From Methylotenera_A sp031369365 (GTDB lineage: Bacteria > Pseudomonadota > Gammaproteobacteria > Burkholderiales > Methylophilaceae), in assembly GCA_031369365.1 (NCBI GenBank), contig JANMOP010000062.1, positions 1 through 31,682 of the forward strand: 31,682 nucleotides of DNA. The letters run 5' to 3'. This document shows positions 22,203 through 28,870 of this stretch, one piece after another. Below the pieces are notes generated by a model, which saw nothing but the letters and a program-made list of their open reading frames with translations, had not been told where the DNA came from and ran no database searches. Both the position numbers and the translations under genes were made by a program. How positions within the stretch are numbered: position 1 is the stretch's first letter; every line of letters starts with the position of its first letter.

Positions 22203-22838
22203 TTAAGTTAGTTTTTGAATGAGAGTGGTATAACGTTGCAATTGAGATTGCGTTTTTAATCTAGTTACGCGAATAATCGCCAATAAATCTTGCAAAGCCA
22301 CGTCAAAAGTATCATTGATTGTAACATAATCGAACTCCACCACATGACGCATTTCTTCATGCGCCACTGCTACCCGCTTTGCGATAACTTCCGCACTATC
22401 TTGACCACGATTATTTAAACGCTGTTCAAGCGCTTCTACCGAAGGCGGCAAGATGAAAATGCTGATACTTTGCGGATAAAGTTTGCGTACTTGCGCTGCG
22501 CCTTGCCAATCGATTTCTAAAATCACATCAAAGCCTGCTTGCAAGGTACTCACCACGGCACTTTGAGCGGTACCATATTTAGCCCCATGCACATCGGCGC
22601 TTTCTAAAAAACCACCCGCACTTAAAATTTCTACAAATTGTGCTTCATTTACAAAATGATAATGCACACCGTTCTGCTCACCTAGCCGTGGCTGCCGCGT
22701 TGTGTGCGAAATTGAACGCTTAATCAGCGCGTCATTCACCAGCAAAGCCTCAACCAAGCTAGTTTTGCCCGCGCCACTAGCCGCGGTAATAATAAATAAA
22801 TTGCCTGAAATACTGCTTGAAAAATTAGTTACGTTCAT
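22203..22838 (-). CDS. gmk: Guanylate kinase
   Basis: Gmk, 211 residues, phosphorylates GMP to GDP with ATP. The P-loop AASGAGKT is at 19-26, preceded by GNLFIIT. The GMP-binding segment SHTTRQPRLGEQNGVHYHFV and the block VILEIDWQGAAQVRKLYPQSISIFILPPS are diagnostic. Length matches the family (about 207). Within a P-loop that is usually GPSGAGKS, Ala-Ala precedes Ser and Thr replaces the last Ser, both acceptable. It follows yicC by 42 bp and precedes rpoZ by 11 bp. Confidence 0.98.
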   Translation of the reverse strand: MNVTNFSSSISGNLFIITAASGAGKTSLVEALLVNDALIKRSISHTTRQPRLGEQNGVHYHFVNEAQFVEILSAGGFLESADVHGAKYGTAQSAVVSTLQAGFDVILEIDWQGAAQVRKLYPQSISIFILPPSVEALEQRLNNRGQDSAEVIAKRVAVAHEEMRHVVEFDYVTINDTFDVALQDLLAIIRVTRLKTQSQLQRYTTLIQKLT

Positions 22839-22880
22839 GTCGCTATTTTAATTGATTTTTTAAAGGATTTTATAAAGTGC

Positions 22881-23747
22881 TTATTCAATATTTTGTATCT
22901 GCTCGCGCATTTGCTCAATCAGCACTTTCAGCTCCATGGAGATTTGGCTGGTTTCAATCGCTACTGATTTTGAGCCCAAGGTATTGGCCTCACGATTCAT
23001 TTCTTGCATTAAAAAATCCAACCTTTTGCCCGCTGCTGCGTTGGCATTTAAAATACGTTTCACTTCTGCAATATGGCTGGTAAGGCGCACCAGCTCTTCA
23101 TCTACATCAATGCGCTGCACAAAAAGCACCATTTCTTGACGAATGCGCTCGTCATCGTTGCTGGCATGGGCTTCGCGCAATTTGGTGGTAAGTTTTTCTT
23201 GATATTGACTTACCAAAGCAGGCATCATGGGTTTTACTTTAGCCACTAGGCCTTCAATTTCTTGCAAGCGTTCTAAGATAATGGTTTTGAGCTTTTCGCC
23301 TTCGCGTGATTTGGCCGCGATTAAATCTTGCAACACGGTATTTAAAACCGTTTTTAAATCAGCTTCTAGCGCATCCGTATTTAGCGTGGCGGTTGAAATT
23401 ACGCCAGGCATTTGCAATATATCCAGCATATTCACTGGCTGCGTATGTGGAAAATATTGTGCGGCTGTTTTTGCGTTCTCGGCAATTTGCTGTAAAACCG
23501 TGTGATTAAGCTGTGGGGCGCTATCTGCTACGCTATTTCGCACTAAACTAAGCCTGCAATCCACCTTGCCTCGGCCTAATTTAGCTTGTATAAGTTCACG
23601 TACTGCGGCCTCAAACACACGTAAATTATCGTCTAACTTAAACTGTAGCTCGAGATAACGATGATTAACGGAACGTAATTCAAGCAACAAAACGCCGCCA
23701 GAAGTGTTGTATTCTTGCGACGAATAACCTGTCATGCTGAGTATCAT
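22881..23747 (-). CDS. yicC: YicC-family endoribonuclease
   Basis: YicC, 288 residues from ATG 23747, where the protein begins MILSMTGYSSQEY, as homologs begin MIxSMTxY. The frame extends to a TTG at 23786, which I reject. YicC proteins are hexameric metal-dependent endoribonucleases implicated in degrading small RNAs. Landmarks are LELRSVNHRYLELQFKL near the N-terminus (cut here to LELRSVNHRYLE), and the DUF1732 C-terminus with GKRLDFLMQEMNREANTLGS and a final LIEQMREQIQNIE, which are the most conserved parts. Gene order yicC-gmk-rpoZ is widespread in proteobacteria. Its 5' region is shared with the divergent kinase gene and holds an 11-bp tandem array. Confidence 0.96.
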   Translation of the reverse strand: MILSMTGYSSQEYNTSGGVLLLELRSVNHRYLELQFKLDDNLRVFEAAVRELIQAKLGRGKVDCRLSLVRNSVADSAPQLNHTVLQQIAENAKTAAQYFPHTQPVNMLDILQMPGVISTATLNTDALEADLKTVLNTVLQDLIAAKSREGEKLKTIILERLQEIEGLVAKVKPMMPALVSQYQEKLTTKLREAHASNDDERIRQEMVLFVQRIDVDEELVRLTSHIAEVKRILNANAAAGKRLDFLMQEMNREANTLGSKSVAIETSQISMELKVLIEQMREQIQNIE

Positions 23748-23791
23748 GGCTTGCTTTCTTAAAGTAATTTGTGATGATTGTATCAAAAAGT

Positions 23792-23846
23792 TATGATATA
23801 GATATGATATACCTATGATAAATCTATGATAAATCTATGATTTTAT
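23792..23846. repeat. Five phased 11-bp TATGAT repeats in the yicC/kinase divergent region
   Basis: TATGAT starts at 23792, 23803, 23814, 23825 and 23836, exactly 11 bp apart. The units are TATGATATAGA, TATGATATACC, TATGATAAATC, TATGATAAATC and a partial fifth. Looser TATGA boxes follow at 23844 and 23854. TATGAT resembles a -10 box, so the array may be a promoter or a regulator-binding array. Confidence 0.85.
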
Positions 23847-23897
23847 GAGAAAATATGACGAATTATTTATATCACTAATTATTACCTAAATCAATAA

Positions 23898-24839
23898 ATG
23901 GCTACCAGCAAAAATCAAACCCTACCTATTGGCTACATACTGCAAGACTACATCATTACCCAAGTCTTAAGCACGGGTGGTTTTAGTTTTGTGTATCTTG
24001 CACAAGATTTAAATAAAAAGACGGTCGCTATCAAAGAGTATATGCCCACAGGCTTGGCTTTGCGCGAAGATGGCGCTACGGTGCTACTAGGCACAGATGA
24101 TGATGCTGCCACCTTTAAGCATGGTCTAAAATGTTTTTTTGAAGAAGGCTTAGCATTAGCTAAAATTGATCATAAAAACATTGTGCGCGTGACCAACTTT
24201 TTTAGAGAAAATAATACCGTTTACATGGTGATGCAGTACGAACATGGTAAATCGTTGCAAGAGTACATACTCTCGCAGCCAGAACCTGTCAGTGAAAAGT
24301 TTGTGCGCCGCGTATTTGGCGAACTACTCAACGGCTTGCGCGAAGTACACACACAAAAATTGCTGCATTTGGATATTAAACCAGCGAACATTTATATTCG
24401 CCAAGATGGTTCGCCCGTATTGCTAGATTTTGGCTCGGCCAGACAAACGCTAACACAAGTACAATCCAAATTATCACCCAGCTACACGCCAGGTTTTGCG
24501 CCGCCTGAGCAATATTTTGAGCGTAAACAACTAGGGCCTTGGAGCGATATTTACAGTGTAGGCGCTAGCATGTATTCTTGCTTAGTACGCTCTGCGCCTG
24601 TTGCTGCCAATCTACGCGTTAAACAAGATTTTTTAGCCCCAGCAGTTAAGATAGGTAAAGGTATTTACACACAAGAACTGTTACAAATTATCGATAACAG
24701 CTTAAAATTAGATTATATGCAACGGCCGCAGAGTGTATTCTCATTGCAAAAGACCTTGCTTGAAAACGTGACATTATTAAGAGCAAAAAAACCGAGTTTG
24801 GTACATAAAATTAAACAAGCGCTTAATAAACCGCTCTAA
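23898..24839 (+). CDS. Hanks-type serine/threonine protein kinase
   Basis: A soluble, 313-residue eukaryotic-like kinase. The Gly-rich loop is STGGFSFVY (25-33), the ATP-anchoring Lys is K46 in VAIKEY, and the helix-C Glu is probably E83. The catalytic loop is HLDIKPANI with D159, K161 and N164, the metal-binding DFG is D177-G179, and APPEQY (201-206) is the APE-equivalent. The catalytic loop is HLD, not HRD, so activation-loop phosphorylation may not be required. No TM helix, PASTA or other sensor domain is present. The PP2C phosphatase starts 20 bp downstream, forming a kinase/phosphatase pair. ATG 23898 lacks a strong ribosome binding site. Targets are unknown. Confidence 0.93.
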   Translation: MATSKNQTLPIGYILQDYIITQVLSTGGFSFVYLAQDLNKKTVAIKEYMPTGLALREDGATVLLGTDDDAATFKHGLKCFFEEGLALAKIDHKNIVRVTNFFRENNTVYMVMQYEHGKSLQEYILSQPEPVSEKFVRRVFGELLNGLREVHTQKLLHLDIKPANIYIRQDGSPVLLDFGSARQTLTQVQSKLSPSYTPGFAPPEQYFERKQLGPWSDIYSVGASMYSCLVRSAPVAANLRVKQDFLAPAVKIGKGIYTQELLQIIDNSLKLDYMQRPQSVFSLQKTLLENVTLLRAKKPSLVHKIKQALNKPL

Positions 24840-24859
24840 AAGCTATTGAAATAAACCAT

Positions 24860-25789
24860 ATGAAATTCAGTATTTATCAAAATAGTCGCCAAGGGCCTAG
24901 AGCTTATAATCAAGATAGGCTAGCCTATTCGTACAGCAAAGATGCTTTATTGCTGGTATTGGCAGATGGCATGGGCGGTCATAGAAATGGTGATGTGGCT
25001 GCACAATTGGCGGTTAAAACGCTTACTGAAGCTTTTCAACGTTTAGCTTTACCTACGCTAAAAAGCCCAGCAAAATTTTTAACTGATCATATTCAGCAAG
25101 TACACGATATGATTGAAAACCTCACACAAACTGAAGAGCTTATTGAATCGCCGCGCACCACCATAGTGGCTGCCGTTATTCAGCATGGTTTTTTATACTG
25201 CGCGCATGTTGGCGATTCACGGCTATATCATTTCCGTCACAGCCATTTGCTGTTTCGCACCGAAGATCATTCTATTGTGCAATCGCTGTACAAAAAAGGC
25301 ATGATTACCTTCGACGAAATGGCAACTCACCCTTATAAAAACAAAATTTATAATTGTGTTGGCGGCGAAACGCCGCCAAAAATTGACTTAGCTCCTCGGC
25401 TTGAGTTGCAAGAAGGCGATACCATATTATTGTGCACTGATGGCGTTTGGGGTGTAATCAACGATCAGCAAATTAAAGATATACTACAAAAAAATGCGAG
25501 CATTACTGATGCCACTGTTGATTTAATGGATTGTGCCGAATTTGCCAGCGATGAAAACGGCGATAACATGAGCGCTATTGGTTTGCAGTGGGGTGAGCGC
25601 ATTACTGGTCAAGTGGCGGTTTCTACCCAGCTCATGCCTTTGGGCGAAACGACTACTATCATGAACCCTGTCACACAGCAAAACACTGACGGCGTTAATC
25701 CACTTGAGCTTTCTGACGATGATATAGAAAACACCATTGCAGCCATACAAAAAGCGCTAAACAAAACCCAACAAAAACCTAAAATTTAA
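24860..25789 (+). CDS. PP2C-family serine/threonine phosphatase
   Basis: A 309-residue Mg/Mn-dependent phosphatase, the likely opposite of the kinase just upstream. The PP2C motifs are present: YNQDR with D19, LADGMGGH with D36, the VGDSRLYHFR block near residues 115-125, TEDHSIVQ, LLCTDGVWGVIND, and DENGDNMSAI with the last metal Asp. After the catalytic core (about residue 245), a 60-residue tail rich in Thr and Gln (VSTQLMPLGETTTIMNP) ends in a short helix IENTIAAIQKALNKTQ. The Thr-rich tail is a plausible substrate for the paired kinase (inference). There are no TM segments. Confidence 0.94.
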   Translation: MKFSIYQNSRQGPRAYNQDRLAYSYSKDALLLVLADGMGGHRNGDVAAQLAVKTLTEAFQRLALPTLKSPAKFLTDHIQQVHDMIENLTQTEELIESPRTTIVAAVIQHGFLYCAHVGDSRLYHFRHSHLLFRTEDHSIVQSLYKKGMITFDEMATHPYKNKIYNCVGGETPPKIDLAPRLELQEGDTILLCTDGVWGVINDQQIKDILQKNASITDATVDLMDCAEFASDENGDNMSAIGLQWGERITGQVAVSTQLMPLGETTTIMNPVTQQNTDGVNPLELSDDDIENTIAAIQKALNKTQQKPKI

Positions 25790-25825
25790 AGCGATCTACC
25801 AAGTTTAAATTCACCAGACTTTCAA

Positions 25826-25858
25826 CATCGCTTATCATTGCTGCATCGCTTATAATTG
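25826..25858 (+). promoter_or_regulatory. Direct repeat overlapping a -10-like box upstream of rph
   Basis: CATCGCTTATCATTG at 25826 and CATCGCTTATAATTG at 25844 are 15-bp direct repeats 18 bp apart with one mismatch. The second contains TATAAT at 25851-25856, 27 bp before the rph ATG. No good -35 box was seen. Confidence 0.45.
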
Positions 25859-25882
25859 GTCTTTTATTTTAAAGCCATCGCC

Positions 25883-26644
25883 ATGCAAGCTACTGCCAGC
25901 CAAACCAACAGCCGTAACATTCTTAGCCGTCCTAGCCAGCGCGCTAACAATCAACTACGTAGCGTTGAAATTATTCGCCATTACACCAAACATGCCGAAG
26001 GCTCGGTGTTGATTAAATTTGGTGATACGCACGTGCTGTGTACCGCCAGTGTAGAAGAGAAAGTGCCAAGTTTTTTAAAAGGCAAAGGGCAAGGTTGGGT
26101 CACCGCAGAATACGGTATGTTGCCGCGTAGCACGGGTAGCCGCATGGATAGAGAAGCCGCCAAGGGCAAGCAATCTGGCCGTACGCAAGAAATTCAGCGC
26201 TTAATCGGCCGCAGCTTGCGTGCCATTATCGATTTACAAAAACTCGGCGAGCGCTCAGTTCACCTAGATTGCGATGTGATTCAAGCTGATGGTGGCACCC
26301 GCACAGCAGCGATCACAGGCGCGTATGTGGCTTTGCATGACGCTATTTCCACGCTTTTAGCGAGTGGAAAAATCACTGAAAATCCTCTCAAACAAGCCGT
26401 TGCAGCCATATCTGTAGGTGCCTACAAAGGTACGCCTGTGCTAGATTTAGACTACATTGAAGATTCTGATTGCGATACTGACATGAACGTAGTCATGACC
26501 ACCGATGGTGGTTTTGTAGAAATTCAAGGCACGGCAGAAGGCGAGCCATTTAGCCGCGATGCCATGAACGCCATGTTAGACTTGGCTGCTGGCGGTATTG
26601 CTGAATTATTGACTATGCAAACTAAGGCGTTAAAAATCACTTAG
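25883..26644 (+). CDS. rph: Ribonuclease PH
   Basis: RNase PH, 253 residues from ATG 25883, trims tRNA 3' ends by phosphorolysis. The frame extends upstream only to a TTG at 25856, which overlaps the probable promoter, so I reject it. The core begins at RPSQRANNQLRSVEI; the phosphate-binding RTQEIQRLIGRSLRA, CDVIQADGGTRTAAITGAYVAL and the catalytic-face DCDTDMNVVMT are all present. The N-terminus has about 13 extra residues (MQATASQTNSRNI) relative to the usual MRPSGR start. The TAG stop is part of the left end of an inverted-repeat element. Gene order rph-rdgB-hemW is common in proteobacteria. Confidence 0.97.
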   Translation: MQATASQTNSRNILSRPSQRANNQLRSVEIIRHYTKHAEGSVLIKFGDTHVLCTASVEEKVPSFLKGKGQGWVTAEYGMLPRSTGSRMDREAAKGKQSGRTQEIQRLIGRSLRAIIDLQKLGERSVHLDCDVIQADGGTRTAAITGAYVALHDAISTLLASGKITENPLKQAVAAISVGAYKGTPVLDLDYIEDSDCDTDMNVVMTTDGGFVEIQGTAEGEPFSRDAMNAMLDLAAGGIAELLTMQTKALKIT

Positions 26645-26776
26645 CCACAGATGAACACAAATAAAATCGATGCTATTGTTTAATCAATCACTGCTATTAG
26701 CAAGAATGTTCGCTAAAGAATTAATCATGACAAGAACCTCCACTTATTTTTATTATCTGTGTTTATCTGTGGCTAA
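26641..26776. mobile_element. MITE-like inverted-repeat element between rph and rdgB
   Basis: A 136-bp segment with 26-bp terminal inverted repeats. The left end at 26641-26666 begins TTAGCCACAGATGAACACA. The right end at 26751-26776, reverse complemented, begins TTAGCCACAGATAAACACAG. They match at 23 of 26 bases. The centre codes for nothing. The family is a common bacterial AGCCACAGAT...AACACAGAT repeat. It provides the rph stop codon and ends 9 bp before rdgB. Confidence 0.85.
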
Positions 26777-26785
26777 AATAAACGC

Positions 26786-27379
26786 ATGAAAAAACTCGTC
26801 ATCGCATCTAACAACCAAGGCAAACTGCGCGAGATACAAAGTTTGCTCGCGCCTTTAAATATAGAGGTTTTGCCACAATCGCACTTCAATATTTCTGAGG
26901 CCGCAGAGCCGCACTACACGTTTATCGAAAACGCCTTAGCCAAAGCACGACACGCCAGTTTACATGCTGGTTTACCTGCACTAGCCGATGATTCTGGACT
27001 TTGTGTGGATGCCTTGCAAGGCAAGCCAGGCGTGCACTCTGCCTATTTTGGTGGCGATGAAAAAAATGATGAAAAAAATAATCAAACTTTATTAAACGCG
27101 CTTGTCAAAGAAAGTAATCGCGCTGCCTATTACTATTGCGCGCTGGTGTTGGTGCGCGAGCCAAACGACCCGCAGCCAATTATTGCCGAAGGCATTTGGG
27201 CAGGCGAGATATTAACTGCGCCGCGCGGCGCTGGCGGTTTTGGCTACGATCCTGTATTTTTAGATATTGCATCGGGCAAAACTGGCGCAGAAATAAGTGC
27301 TGAAGTAAAAAACCAAATCAGCCACCGTGGGCAAGCCCTGCAACAGTTAATTCAAAAGTTAAAGGTAAAACAAACATGA
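26786..27379 (+). CDS. rdgB: XTP/dITP pyrophosphatase (RdgB/HAM1)
   Basis: A house-cleaning NTPase of 197 residues that hydrolyses dITP, XTP and other deaminated purine nucleotides to monophosphates. It starts MKKLVIASNNQGKLREIQ with the substrate Lys/Glu set; the active-site ADDSGLCVDALQGKPGVHSA follows at about 66-85, then GEILTAPRGAGGFGYDPVF and a C-terminal SAEVKNQISHRGQAL with the conserved SHR. Length matches the family. No Shine-Dalgarno sequence is visible before ATG 26786, probably because the upstream 136 bp is an inserted inverted-repeat element. Its last codons overlap the next gene as ATGA. Confidence 0.97.
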   Translation: MKKLVIASNNQGKLREIQSLLAPLNIEVLPQSHFNISEAAEPHYTFIENALAKARHASLHAGLPALADDSGLCVDALQGKPGVHSAYFGGDEKNDEKNNQTLLNALVKESNRAAYYYCALVLVREPNDPQPIIAEGIWAGEILTAPRGAGGFGYDPVFLDIASGKTGAEISAEVKNQISHRGQALQQLIQKLKVKQT

Positions 27380-27624
27380 AATCTTTACCAATCTGGCTAC
27401 GAGAAGATGGGAGCGTGATTTCTTGCGTAGAAAAAATTAAAGTCATGCGCGAGAATTTTGAAGAAATCCAACAAATAGCCCAAGACGCACTGGAAGACGG
27501 CTTGTTACTTGAAGTATCTGAAGTGCAAATGCGCGAAGCATTACATCGCTTAGTCGACCAGCTGGTGAATCCGTACCTAAAACAAAAGGCAGCGATTGAA
27601 AAAAGTTATCCCAATAAAGTCTGA
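27376..27624 (+). CDS. Small conserved hypothetical protein between rdgB and hemW
   Basis: An 82-residue acidic, helical protein overlapping rdgB by 4 bp (ATGA) and hemW by 29 bp, so it is translationally coupled on both sides. It begins MKSLPIWLREDGSVISCVEK; the middle MRENFEEIQQIAQDALEDGLL is a probable amphipathic helix and REALHRLVDQLVNPYLK another. There is no signal peptide, TM helix or metal motif apart from one Cys. I believe similar small proteins occupy this place in other betaproteobacteria, but I do not recognise a named family or function. The tight overlaps and clean codon structure argue that it is real. Confidence 0.75.
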   Translation: MKSLPIWLREDGSVISCVEKIKVMRENFEEIQQIAQDALEDGLLLEVSEVQMREALHRLVDQLVNPYLKQKAAIEKSYPNKV

Positions 27625-28870
27625 GCTTAATTATAAGCAAGAAGCCAGCTTTAACAAGCCTGCCAAGCCCATCAATACAAGTTCACCCGTACTTGGCGAA
27701 GCCACACTTTCTGGCCTAAAAAACCCACCACCACTTTCGCTATATATTCATATTCCTTGGTGCGTAAAAAAGTGTCCTTACTGCGATTTTAATTCGCATG
27801 AAAGCAAGCTAGACATTCCTGAAAAGCGTTATGTGGCGGCTTTAATTAAAGACATGGAACAATCTGTGCCGCGTGTGTATGGCCGAAAAATCAAAAGTGT
27901 GTTTTTTGGTGGAGGAACGCCCAGCTTGTTTAGTGCCGAATCCATTGACGAAATTTTAAGCGCTGTTCGTATGCTTACGCCGCTGGATTATGGTGCTGAA
28001 GTGACACTGGAAGCTAATCCTGGCACCGTGGAGATATCGCGTTTTGCAGGCTATAAGCAGGCAGGTGTTAATCGTGTTTCGTTAGGGATTCAAAGTTTTA
28101 ATGCAGATTATTTAAAAGCTTTAGGCCGCATTCATGATGATAAACAAGCTATTGCCGCCGCAGAATTAGCGCTTAAAACGTTTGAGCGCGTGAATTTGGA
28201 TGTGATGTACGCGCTGCCTAATCAAACGCTAGCACATGCGTTACAAGATGCGAAACAAGCTGTTAGCTTAAACCCTGACCATCTGTCGTTCTACCATTTA
28301 ACGCTTGAGCCAAATACGCCCTTCCACCGCACGCCGCCAAGCTTGCCGAGTGATGACACCAGTGCAGATATGCAAGAACAAATTGAGGCTTTATTGGCTG
28401 AAAACGGCTATGAACATTACGAAACTTCGGCTTTTTGTAAGCCAAAATCGCAAGCGCGACACAACTTAAATTATTGGCAGTTTGGCGATTATTTGGGCAT
28501 AGGCGCGGGTGCACATAGCAAATTAAGCTTTCACGATAAAATTACCCGTGAAACCCGCCATAAAAGCCCAAAAGCTTTTATGGAAAACGCCGAGAACGAC
28601 AACGCCGTGGATAACACTTGGACGATTGAACACGTTGATTTGGGCTTTGAATTTATGATAAATGCGCTGCGATTAACGGGTGGCTTCGAAATAAAACTTT
28701 TTCAAGAGCGCACGGGCATGGCCTGGGAGTCACCAGTAGTTAATAATATGGCCATGCGGGTGGCAGAGGCATTCAATAAAGGCCTAATTACGCAAAACCA
28801 TCAATTTATTCAGCCTACATTGCTAGGCCAGCGATACTTGAATAATTTACTCGAGATATTTTTAATTTAG
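27596..28870 (+). CDS. hemW: Heme chaperone HemW (radical SAM)
   Basis: HemW, 424 residues, is a radical-SAM-fold heme-binding protein that delivers heme to respiratory enzymes; it was long annotated as an oxygen-independent coproporphyrinogen oxidase. The cluster motif CVKKCPYC holds C56, C60 and C63. FGGGTPSLF, EANPGTVE, RVSLGIQSF and the C-terminal HemN-type domain (LGIGAGAHSK, LRLTGGF) follow. The fourth Cys found in true HemN is Phe (CDFN), as in HemW. The only start before the core is TTG 27596, with AAGG 8 bp upstream. It gives about 40 residues ahead of PPPLSLYIHIPW, more than usual. Its TAG overlaps the opposite-strand stop of the FimV-like gene. Confidence 0.93.
   Translation: MKKVIPIKSELNYKQEASFNKPAKPINTSSPVLGEATLSGLKNPPPLSLYIHIPWCVKKCPYCDFNSHESKLDIPEKRYVAALIKDMEQSVPRVYGRKIKSVFFGGGTPSLFSAESIDEILSAVRMLTPLDYGAEVTLEANPGTVEISRFAGYKQAGVNRVSLGIQSFNADYLKALGRIHDDKQAIAAAELALKTFERVNLDVMYALPNQTLAHALQDAKQAVSLNPDHLSFYHLTLEPNTPFHRTPPSLPSDDTSADMQEQIEALLAENGYEHYETSAFCKPKSQARHNLNYWQFGDYLGIGAGAHSKLSFHDKITRETRHKSPKAFMENAENDNAVDNTWTIEHVDLGFEFMINALRLTGGFEIKLFQERTGMAWESPVVNNMAMRVAEAFNKGLITQNHQFIQPTLLGQRYLNNLLEIFLI

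Noticed and set aside
23748..23786. Upstream start of yicC at 23786
   Set aside because: It is a TTG and would add 13 residues before the conserved MILSMTGY start.
23792..23860. CRISPR-like array
   Set aside because: Units of 11 bp without spacers and no cas genes; this is a simple tandem array.
25856..25882. Upstream start of rph at 25856
   Set aside because: It is a TTG overlapping the TATAAT box; ATG 25883 is preferred.
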